Made by a program: the position numbers and the translations under genes. A stretch of 64,000 nt of DNA from Toxorhynchites rutilus septentrionalis (lineage: Eukaryota; Arthropoda; Insecta; Diptera; Culicidae), in the NCBI RefSeq assembly GCF_029784135.1, contig NC_073746.1, positions 253,917,994-253,981,993 on the forward strand, read 5' to 3'. Below are positions 55,801 through 64,000 of this stretch, piece after piece (position 1 is the stretch's first letter; every line of letters begins with the position of its first letter). The notes below the pieces were generated by a model. The model saw only the letters and a program-made list of their open reading frames with translations. It did not search any database and was not told where the DNA came from.

Positions 55801-56365
55801 CTACAAGATGGCGCCAATCATATATATTTTCAAAATCCTATCAATATGGGTATCAAATGGAAGGGCTTGATTAGTAGAATACAGAAATTTATGAAAAATG
55901 TAAATCCAAAATGGCGGTCGCTACAAAATGGCGGATTACATATTCTTCCAGAACCCCATCAATATGGGTATCAAACGAAAGGGTTTGACTAGCAGAACAG
56001 AGTTATCGATGAAAAATGTAAAACCAAGATGGCCTCCGCTACAAAATGGCGGATTACATATTTTCTATATTTTCTATATTTCTATATTATTTCTATATTA
56101 TTCATCGGAATCCAAAAGGGAAATCTAAAATGGCCGCCACTACAAGATGGCGTCATATTTTTTTTCAAAACCTCATCAATATGGGTAACAAATGAAAGAG
56201 CTTGACAAGTAGAATACAGTTATTGATGAAAAATATAAACCCAAAATGGCAGCCTCTACAAAATGGGGGATTGCATATATTCTCAAAACCCCATTAATAT
56301 GGGTATCAAACGAAAGAGATTGTCTAGTAGAACACGGTTATTCATGAAAAATGCAAATCCAAAAT
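55801..56365 (+). repeat. ~118-bp satellite, forward arm (about 5 units)
   Basis: Units begin near AAAATGGCGGATTACATATT. The repeated ATG is at 55808, 55928, 56046, 56147 and 56263 (spacing 120, 118, 101, 116). Shared inner blocks are CCCATCAATATGGGTATCAA, AAGGGCTTGACTAGTAGAAC-like and ATGAAAAATGTAAATCCAAA. Each unit is open in one frame for about 40 codons (INMGIK.KGLTSR), but the period is not a multiple of three. Confidence 0.92.
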
Positions 56366-56640
56366 TTTGAAGAAATTGATGAATGATTTTATTGTAGAGA
56401 AATATACTAATGATACAGATAATGTACTATAAACTTAAAAATAAAATAATTAAAAAACACTTTTTAAGTTCAACTGTTTCATTATGATTAAACATAATAA
56501 CAATACAGATGATGTACTAAAAGCTAAAAACACCGTACACAAAGATAGTAATTACCACACCCCTTTCTTCATTAATCTAGGGCATTGATGAGACTAAAAT
56601 AAAATCGTGGGGCATGCAACGAAACAACTAACGATAGGTA
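56366..56640. other. Unique spacer between satellite arms
   Basis: About 275 bp of AT-rich sequence. AATACAGATGATGTACTA and GATACAGATAATGTACTA are a local imperfect direct duplication (56415 and 56502). This would be the loop of the large inverted repeat. Confidence 0.7.
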
Positions 56641-57360
56641 ATGGAAATCTGACGTGGCCCATTTTGGATTTGCCTTTTTCGTAAATAACTGTGTTCTAAT
56701 AGTCAAGCCCTTTCATTTGATACACATTTCGATGCAATTTTGGCACCATTTTGTGGTGGCGGCCATTTTGGATTTGTATTCTTCATAAATAACTGTGTTT
56801 TACTAGTCACTCCCTTTCGTTTGATACCCGTATTGATGGAGTTCTAAGAAAATATGTGTTCCACCATTTTGTAGCGACTGCCATCTTGGATTTACATTTT
56901 TCATCAATAATTGTATTCTACTAATCAAGCCCTTCAATTTGATACTCATATTGATTAGGTTCTGAGAAAATATGTGATCCAGCATTTTGTAGTCGGCGCC
57001 ATCTTGGATTTACATTTTCATCAATAATTGTATTCCACTAATCAAGCCCTTTTATTTGATACTCATAGTGATAAGATTTGGAAAAAATATATATGTATAG
57101 CGCCATTGTGTGTTGGCGCCCATTTTGGATTTGAATGTTTCTAAAACAACTGTGTTCTACTAGTCAATCCCTTTCGTTTGATACCCATATTGATGGGGTT
57201 CTGAGAAAATATGTTATTCACCATTTTGTAACGGCCGCCATGTTGGATTTGAATTTTTCATGAATAACTGTGTTCTACTAGTCAAGCCCTTTAGTTTGAT
57301 ACCCATATTGATGGGGTTTAGAGAAAATATGAAATCCGCCATTTCATAGCTGCCGCCATT
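56641..57360 (-). repeat. ~118-bp satellite, reverse arm (about 6-7 units)
   Basis: Same unit in inverse orientation. The repeated CCATTTTGTA-type junction is at 56747, 56865, 56983, 57104, 57222 and 57340 (spacing 118, 118, 121, 118, 118). Units carry GTGTTCTACTAGTCAAGCCC and TTTGATACCCATATTGATGG. The last unit abuts the LINE fossil. Confidence 0.93.
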
Positions 57361-59098
57361 TTGTATTTTCAAGATTATGAAATCAAGATTATGAAGTTCT
57401 GCATACGAGAGTTTGAGACACTTCAAATTAAAATTTACATCGTTGAGATACAACAAAAACAGGTAAGGACGAAGGTGGTTACCTTTGGGAACACCAGACG
57501 TAACTCGAAAAAAAGCAGATGCACTGACATAACATGGTCAGTGAGGTAGGAATGAAGCCATTTCAAAAGAGGGCCGTTGAATCCAAAACGATGAAGCTTG
57601 GCAACTGCGATGTCATGGTTAATCATATCAAACGCTGCAGAGAAATCTGTATGCACCGCATCATTTTGTGTCCTGGATTCTAAAAAGCGTATGATTTTTT
57701 TTTATGTCCCATTTATTTATTTTAGGCTTATTGGCATTTTAGCTGTAACAGAGCAGAATTTTAATCGTGTACATGTCACATATTTATCATATCTATAATT
57801 AGCACATTACACAGTTGCCATTTTTCGGCGTTAGAGTATTTCCTTCTATACCATGCCATATGGTACACATTTACACAGTAGCAGCCCATTTAGGCGTAAG
57901 AGTTTTCTATCTGTTCTTCCATTATCAAGTTAGACCGGACAGCGGAGACAGTTGATTGATCATTGTTGAGTTATTTATAAAACAGCAGCCCGATGTATCT
58001 TGCAGAGCAGATCAGTTGTATGGATGAATCGATCATATTTCGACCGTGGATCGATCTCCATCGCTGATGATTGTTGCGTGGACGTAGTTATTCTATAACA
58101 ACACAAAGATGGTCAATGAAGGCCCTGAGTTTCGAACTCACGATCGATCGCTTACTAAGCGAACGCGCAAGCAATGTGGCTACGGAGGCCCCCAAGCGTA
58201 TGATGTACGATGTTGTTCTTCAGCAATGTAGTTGTTGCACGCATGCGAAATGAAGTCCAGAATGATTATCTCGAATAGCTTGGAGATATCGCATAGGGAG
58301 GCAGTTCCTCTGTAGTTTCTGACGTTCTTTTTGCAGTCCTTCTTAAAGACTGGGAGGACGAATGATTTTTTCCATGCTTTCGGAAATCTTCCGCAGAGAA
58401 TGGAGCGGCGGAATAAGTTACTCAACGGTATCGATAGGCTGCTAGAGCACATCTTCAAGATAATAGACAGGATATTATCAGGTCCGAGATTTGAAGATTT
58501 TTTCAATTTTTTACAGGCATCGTGTACAATAGCTGCATTTATTACGGGATAATCTCTGACAGGTGATAGGCTGGGTACGTTGTTAATAGCTGCAGATACT
58601 TGATCGCTACTAAGGTTTTCGTTGACAAAGACTCCGCTAAATTGTTCTCGGAAAAACTCCTTCAGATACCTTCTATGGTGGCAGCCACATCACTATCGCG
58701 CATCATCGTAGTAGGCAAACCGACCTCTTTTCTCTGGCTGTTAACATATTTCCAGAAACCTCTTGGGTTGACACGTAAGTTCATTTGAGTACGATTTTGG
58801 TAAGCGACATACAAAACATTGTTTAATCGTTTGTAATTTTTGTTCGAAACTGAATACCACTTTCTCCAATAGTCACAGCGATATTGAGAAAAAAAATCAG
58901 GTTGGATCTTTTGATTAACTTTAGTTGTTTTAAATTACGATTTGTCCACGGTGGAAAGGGTGTTTTACTAGTCATCCTTTTGGGAACGAATCGCTCAATT
59001 GCGTAAGGCAAAATATTTGACATGGATGATGTAGCTTTGTTTATGTCATTATCGTTCAAAATTTCATTCCAATCTATGCTTAGAAAGAAACGGTTCAT
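57361..59098 (-). pseudogene. LINE reverse-transcriptase fossil
   Basis: Minus strand, N to C: a linker before RT (PPWTNRNLKQLKLIKRSNLI, about 58970), then SSNLGPDNILSIILKMCSSS, FPKAWKKSFVLPVFKKDCKK and NVRNYRGTASLCDISKLFEI (58506-58240). A SINE interrupts at 58193-57696. Then HTDFSAAFDMINHDIAVAKL (57656), the RT motif with the first catalytic aspartate, and LLKWLHSYLTDH. A final piece reads FLLYLNDVN..KLSYAELHN, where YADD should occur, and the sequence stops at the satellite boundary. The endonuclease and 3' end are missing. The layout fits the Jockey/CR1-type LINE RT group. Clade not certain. Confidence 0.85.
57696..58193 (-). mobile_element. tRNA-derived SINE (family S4), about 498 bp
   Basis: Minus strand head GGGGGCCTCCGTAGCCACAT, then B-box-like GAGTTCGAAACTC. 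The tail reads GCCAATAAGCCTAAAATAAA, TAAATGGGACAT, then poly-A. Perfect 11-nt target duplication AAGCGTATGAT at 57685-57695 and 58194-58204, inside the LINE RT frame. Two similar internal modules (ACAGTTGCCATTTTTCGGCG and ACAGTAGCAGCCCATTTAGG) suggest a duplicated body. Confidence 0.9.
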
Positions 59099-59156
59099 TG
59101 ACGAAAAGCAGGGTTTGCGATAGTTGTAATAAATTAACTCCGTAGTGTGATCGAAA
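59099..59156. other. Spacer
   Basis: Short sequence between the LINE fossil and a SINE fragment. Confidence 0.4.
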
Positions 59157-59262
59157 ACGAGCGGCGGATTACTTCCGTACCTCTCACGCTCTAGGCCACG
59201 AGTTCAATTCTCACTCCCGACAAATGTGTTGAAAGTCACTATAATACAGAAAAAAAAATCCC
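59157..59262 (+). mobile_element. SINE family S2, internally deleted copy
   Basis: ACCTCTCACGCTCTAGGCCA then CGAGTTCAATTCTCACTCCC, followed by GTTGAAAGTCACTATAATAC and A9. Same as S2 with the middle (TTCTTCCAAAAATGG.. to ..CCAAATGA) missing and the A box eroded. Confidence 0.8.
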
Positions 59263-59575
59263 GGGATACAACTGGAATGAGTCAAGCTCGATTTCCTAAG
59301 TATATGCTTGACAGCTAACCGGTATTCCCCAATTGGCCCGGATCAGTTCCAGAGTAATGTCTTAGTTCATCTCCTTGAAAACATCTGTAACGCTATTTTC
59401 GATGTGCCACTGTTTAGTGGAATTTAAAAACGGGTCATATAATCGACCCCGTCCTGTATACCGAAAAGTTTTGCGGTTTCCCGGATCGAAAATATTTGCT
59501 CCACACTCCATACTAAGGCATCTAACATACCCTTATACAACTCCTTCAATGAGAAATTTAATCGTCAACTTTTGA
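59263..59575. other. Spacer, nothing recognised
   Basis: No repeat or exon supported. The 66-codon frame here is incidental. Confidence 0.35.
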
Positions 59576-59832
59576 CCGTCCGAATTTAAAATCATTTTCT
59601 GAACGTACTTTTTATTCCGGACATTGCTTTGTGAAATTCACATTGGTTTTTGTTTTTTTTTATTTTTTTTGGCTTTTTTTTTAACAGCTAGGTACCATGT
59701 TTGACACTAAACTAAATTAACTATCAGTCACATCAATTCAACATGCAAAAAATGTCATGGTTTTGGCATAATATTGAATGTAATGAAAAAGTGTTCGGAT
59801 AAAAAAGCGTCCGGATTCAGAAGAATCACTGT

Positions 59833-60978
59833 ATGCGAGATTTGTTCATCCAACTTATAAACGTTTCTCGTGAAAACTTATTTATAACGATTCTCATGAC
59901 GATTACATTCTTACATTTCGTATGGTATAATTCCAGATAACTCTCACGAAAGAGGTACCAAATACAGCAACATGAAACCATTTCGAAACATCTATATGGC
60001 AACACAAACCGCTATAACGACGTCACATTCGGTGAAACTTGTTATCAAGTTTCTCGAAGTTTGATAATCTTCATTTAAACTGTAATGGCATGTGGTCGCG
60101 CCCAAAGTATTACACTGTACTTCTCTTTACTTTTGAACCGCTGGATGTCATCCGTACCGTTGTCTGCACGTTAAGATGGAAGTTTGTCGTCGCAATTTAA
60201 TTGCTGCAATTTTCTGCGATTCAAAACAGTTTGGGCTGTGTTTAAGCCGAGAGGCCATTTCCGATACCCCGTTTTCCTAGAACTTGTGACACACACACGC
60301 ACCGCCACATGAACGTGACACGTATTAGGGAACAGCCTTTCACCTTCATTCGGGACGAGCGCATGTTTGTACAATCCCATCTAACGCCTCCTCCGCTTGC
60401 TAAAAGTTATCTCGTTGTCTCTGGCAAATCATTTTGCAAGTTTCCCAGTTGTTTCCGTGGAAATTGTTCAATCTTGTGGTGGCAATTGATGATTCGGTTC
60501 TGAGTGGTTCATTCTGTGCGTTAACGAGCCGCAACGAAAACGATGACAACCTCTCATCAAGTGGGTTGTTTCCCTTCATTTCATTCGTTCGAAATAGTCT
60601 TCTGTTATTGGCATAATTGAGACATAGTTTTAAATGAATTGATTTATTCCTGGTTGAGAAGAGCCTATAGAAATTTCGTTTAAGTTCAGTGAAGCAGTGC
60701 TTCCTGCACAATGCAAGTAATGGCTACTTCTTTGCCTTTCCTTGTTTGCGACAGGCGCCCGAATCTAATTAACTTAGTTACCAGTAGCAAATTTTCAACT
60801 TCCACGTCGTCTGTATAAAATACGGAAGGAATTAACGGAAATCTCCATCGCGCCTCCACCCAAGGCCATCTGGCGACGTAAAGTTCGACCTAAAATAAGT
60901 TGTTCTACATCGGGAATGTTTGTTTTCCACAAGTTAAGGCTTGTTTATGAGTTTCCCGCTTTACCTTTCTGTCGACAG
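59833..60978. other. Unique-looking sequence upstream of candidate exon E
   Basis: Moderate GC from 60150. Overlapping frames on both strands near 60309-60711 have no domain features. The end (TTTACCTTTCTGTCGACAG) is a good pyrimidine tract and acceptor. Confidence 0.4.
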
Positions 60979-61132
60979 GAGCAATAAACGAACTGCAACG
61001 ACTGATTTGTTGCGGGGCTCGGGAAAGGCGGGGAAGCTTTGTGCCACTTTCATTAAGATGCTGACGGATGAAGAACTTCGAGCGCAGCGTGAGCCTTCGG
61101 ATGTGTACAGTGGGAGCAAATTGTTGGGATGA
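60979..61132 (+). CDS. Candidate exon E (terminal?), host gene
   Basis: Acceptor CTTTCTGTCGACAG ends at 60978. The first base G would complete the AG left by exon D (AGG, Arg), giving R-SNKRTATTDLLRGSGKAGKL, then CATFIKMLTDEELRAQREPS and DVYSGSKLLG with TGA at 61130-61132. The stretch is GC-richer than its surroundings and the phase fits, both in its favour. Against it, a single phase match has a one-in-three chance, the intron from exon D would be about 46.6 kb, and there is no clear AATAAA just downstream. The opposite strand is open over the same span (61162-60905). No domain recognised. Confidence 0.35.
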
Positions 61133-62022
61133 ATTTTGAGCTTCGGCAAGAAAACTACACATTTACGACACACTGCAGAGGGGTAAAATAGGAGATAAAT
61201 AATCAAAGAGGCAGTAGTTGTCTTTACGTTGTCATCTGGCCTTTCTGCCTTCGTGAAGTCTACCAAGATTTGCATAATCAGTGGATTTGCCGGGAATCAA
61301 AGTTGAGTTAATTTATATTATACATATCTGCGTGGGATGACTATTCTTGAGATATTCTATTACTTCGTTCACCGAATCTTTTTCGATAACGTCGATCGTT
61401 ATTGCCCATTGCCGTGTAAATGATTCTATAACATTCATCCGAATGGAACGTTAAAACGGAACGTACTCTTCACTCGAAAATAACCAAGTTTCGGTTATTA
61501 GAAGGAATTCGTACACAAACTGGAATTTTGTGAACATGAAATTACAAAGTAGTGGAAAATTTTAATTATTTAATTTTAATTACCTATTACCTGTACCAAG
61601 TGCGAGCATTACCAACCGTTTATCTCAAAATAACCAAATTTCAACATGTGACCTACATTTAACTTTTATCGATTGATTGATACTCAAGCCTAGGTTTTTT
61701 AGTATGTTGATCACCGTGTCGGTTTTTTGCCTGGCCTGCGCCGATTTCCTCGGGCCGACATTGGACTTCTCGTTTGATGTGGGCTAGAGGTGGAGCAGTA
61801 TATCTGTATTGGCAAGCAAAATATCGTGTCGTAATTATTTGCCTTCAATATAGAATGTATATGGAAGAAACAAAACAATCTTCAAAGTACTCACGGTTGC
61901 ATGATAATTTGAGCCGAAATGCTCATGAAATCGTTCAACTGTTTTTTTTTAACAGATGACAATTGTATTGTGGCTTATTTCGATTATTTATGTAGTAAAA
62001 ATGTCCAGAGAGCAGTCGTATA
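61133..62022. other. Nothing recognised
   Basis: AT-rich beyond 61300. No supported repeat or gene before the TA of MITE E. Confidence 0.4.
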
Positions 62023-62813
62023 CCGTACTGAATCATATTTCGGACGCTTAATGCATATGATGCAGAAAACAGGTCTATACTTTATGCACAGGTATTATTT
62101 GGTTGATGTTTTCATAAATTAGTTCAAAATGCTTTTAAGCTCTCTACTTTGGTACCTATTTGATTGAAAACATAAAAAAAATCGAATAAAGTGCTTTTCA
62201 AATGAAGCGAATAAAATCAAACTTCGAACACTAAATCAGACAGATTCAGACAGATTGAATTCAAATTTCGGACACTTTATTTTGTGATTTTTTGAACGGA
62301 AATTACAATAATTTGACTATATTTTATAGTCAACTGCGAAACACTTACCAAGCAATCACAGTAAACTGTAACGATGATGAGAACTGATGGAACACGGGAG
62401 AAATTTAAATATTGATGAACGAATTCTACGTGCTCACGCTGAGCAATTGTCAAACAAAAACGATAGTGAGTAGTGTTGATAGATTTTTGCCGATTATGTT
62501 GTAATTCAAATGTAGTTCTCATTTTTTTTTTATCTGTATTATAGTGATTTTCAACTCATTTGGCTGGTTCGTCACTTTTACTTCCATTTTTGGAAGAATG
62601 TCGGGAGTGAGAATTGAACTCGTGACCTTCAGCGTGAGAGGCATGGATGTTACCACTACGCCAGATCGCCTCCTAGTTCTCATATGAAATGATAGTGAAA
62701 CCAAGGGATTACTCTAAAGAAGCAATTGTGATATTATTTTTATAGTTATATCATCAGAGAATTAAGCATTTCAAGATATTAGATCAAAGTGTCCGAAATA
62801 TGATTCAGAACGG
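62023..62813. mobile_element. MITE E, SINE-filled copy (791 bp)
   Basis: Inverted ends CCGTACTGAATCATATTTCG and the inverse of CCGTTCTGAATCATATTTCG. TA flanks at 62021-62022 and 62814-62815. Collinear with 46514-47167, including GGTCTATACTTTATGCACAG-type and TTCGGACAC blocks. The difference is an S2 SINE at 62523-62673. Confidence 0.9.
62523..62673 (-). mobile_element. SINE family S2, full copy with target duplication
   Basis: 151 bp. Minus strand: GGAGGCGATCTGGCGTAGTG head with A box TGGCGTAGTGG, B-box-like GAGTTCAATTCTC, then ACGAACCAGCCAAATGAGTT, ATAATACAGAT and an A tail. Perfect 10-nt duplication TAGTTCTCAT at 62513-62522 and 62674-62683. The related MITE at 46514 has the single unduplicated site (TAGCTCTCAT). 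Confidence 0.95.
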
Positions 62814-62815
62814 TA

Positions 62816-62959
62816 CTAAGATCTCGAAAGTAGTAACATTTTTGGTGATTTTTTTTATTAATTGACGATTATTTTCTCACAGCATACACACCAACAATGA
62901 GAGCCTTCAAAGCATCAACGTCGTAACGTTTTAACGAAACGAAAGTTCGAAAGTTCGTT
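62816..62959. other. Spacer
   Basis: Short AT-rich sequence without recognised content. Confidence 0.4.
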
Positions 62960-64000
62960 TGTTTCTATGAACGTGGGGGAGTGAAAATGTCTGTCTGTCT
63001 GATTCTTATGGACTCGGAAACTACTGAACCAATCAACATAAAAATTGGTGTGTAGCGGTTGTTGGGGCCGGGGAAGGTTTTCGTGATAGTTTAAGACCCC
63101 TCACCCCTCTTTAAGGGGGGCCTGCCATACAAATGAAACACAAATTTCTGCATTACTCGGGAATTAATCAAGCAAATGAAACGAAATTTGGCATATGGAG
63201 GTTTAAGGGTGCAATGATTCCATGGTTAGACACTCCACCCCCCCCCCCCTAAGGGGGGGCTGCCATACGAATGAAACATAAATTTCTGCTTTATTCGAGA
63301 ATTATTCAAGCAAATGAAACCTCTCTCCCTTCTCTGCCATACAAATGATGCATACATTTCGGCATAATTCAAGAACTAATCAAGAAAACTGAACCAAATT
63401 TGGCATGTGGAGGTTTTAGGGGGCAAGAAACATTTCTAAGGTGGTTCAACACTCCTACCATAATTCGAGAACTAATCAAGCAAATGGAACCAAATTAGAC
63501 ATATAAAGGTTTTAGGATGCAATAAATGTTTCTATGATGGTAAGACTCTCCACCCCGCTCTCTAAGAGAGGCTGCCATACAAATGAAACACAAATTTCAA
63601 ATTTCTTTCTGGAAAAAGGGAAAATTCGTTTCGAAATTAAATTCTCATATATTCTACAATTACATAGTGACAAGGGCTGTTAGTCCATTTGATGTTTGCG
63701 TTAGCGAAATTGATCTTTGTTCAAAACTGGAAATGGAAATGGATCTCCTTCTATCTATACAGAAAAAAGGATCGCCGAATGTGTGAGCAGAACTCGAGGA
63801 AGGAATTTAACCATTCAGGGCTGTCTTTATTCTATCATATTTTCTGTATAAAACATTTATTCCATGTAACGAAGAAACATGTTATTTGCAAGTGGTTGAA
63901 AAATCTTGAATGAGAATTGTGCCTGAAAATAATTTGATATTATAATGATGAGTTTTGTTAGAAATACTAGGAATTTTATAGTAAAAGTTAAATTCAACGG
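62960..64000 (+). repeat. Repeat family H, with tandem modules, runs off window
   Basis: Begins near GTCTGTCTGTCTGATTCTTA with GGACTCGGAAACTACTGAAC. Four to five modules follow, each with CTGCCATACAAATGAAACA, AATTTCTGCAT, AATTAATCAAGCAAATGAAA, TTTGGCATATGGAGGTTT and a C/G-rich block (C13 near 63240 followed by TAAGGGGGGG, a hairpin). The 3' part (63820 on) matches 34715-34960. The element's end lies beyond 64000. Frames at 63583-63913 are incidental. Class unknown. Confidence 0.7.

Larger units (their letters stand above)
55389..59832. mobile_element. Possible composite element J (TCCGGAC termini)
   Basis: The left side reads GTAAGGCATCGAAATCCGGACG (55390), with further TCCGGACAC/TTCGGACAC motifs at 55582-55645. 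The right side ends with the inverse of CAGTGATTCTTCTGAATCCGGACG (to 59829), with inner TCCGGACATT and TCCGAATTT motifs from 59576. About 16 of 24 terminal bases agree. Between them lie the satellite array, the LINE fossil and SINEs. This may be a MITE-like element expanded by later insertions. The two ends could also be separate copies. Confidence 0.4.

Noticed and set aside
55804..56128. Small repeated protein encoded by the satellite
   Set aside because: Each unit opens about 40 codons, but the 118-bp period breaks the frame between units and copies differ in length.
55801..57360. CRISPR-like array
   Set aside because: Repeats are contiguous 118-bp satellite units without spacers, in a eukaryotic context.

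Overview
This window looks like an intron-rich, transposon-saturated stretch of an insect nuclear genome, most likely an aedine mosquito. The evidence is AT-rich intronic DNA, GT-AG exons far apart, several tRNA-derived SINEs (one with perfect Pol III A and B boxes and a GAA-type tail), mariner and Tc1-like elements, and the DD37E branch of the IS630-Tc1-mariner superfamily that is known from mosquitoes. Species cannot be fixed by eye. No bacterial operon, CRISPR array, rRNA or functional tRNA gene was seen.

Host gene: four plus-strand exon candidates with compatible splice phases lie at 3978-4304, 4366-4967, 13278/13320-13450 and 14176-14361. A fifth, weaker candidate is at 60979-61132. They encode a low-complexity Ser/Pro/Thr/Gln-rich protein that I cannot name. 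If they are one gene, nearly everything else here is intronic.

Layout: 0-3 kb has a Helitron remnant, an old SINE, the apparent tail of a retroelement and mariner copy 1. 5-13 kb (intron B-C) has a mosaic of direct and inverted repeats, then an ancient DD37E fossil split by a hAT-like element that itself carries a foldback element and mariner copy 2. 14-30 kb has repeat family B, a short hAT MITE with 8-bp target duplications, a mauritiana-type mariner, more DD37E and mariner fossils, a foldback element and mariner copy 3. 30-40 kb is mostly unrecognised intron plus a foldback carrying a SINE and a perfect 32-bp-arm hairpin. 40-55 kb is dense in elements: three recognisable DD37E or DD37E-like transposons (48.7 kb nearly intact, 53.4 kb split by a SINE, 40.4 kb broken), Tc1-like fossils, a hAT MITE and three consecutive foldback copies with nested insertions. 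55-60 kb has inverted arrays of a ~118-bp satellite, a LINE reverse-transcriptase fossil with a SINE in it, and flanking inverted TCCGGAC termini. 60-64 kb has the weak last exon, a MITE filled by a SINE (its empty counterpart is at 47 kb), and a tandem repeat running off the window.

No element looks fully competent. The 48.7-kb DD37E copy is closest, with its catalytic triad intact and one homopolymer slip near the C-terminus. I found no convincing new biological system. The most informative signals are the nested insertions that give relative dates, the inverted satellite array, the template-switch hairpin and the splice-phase chain.
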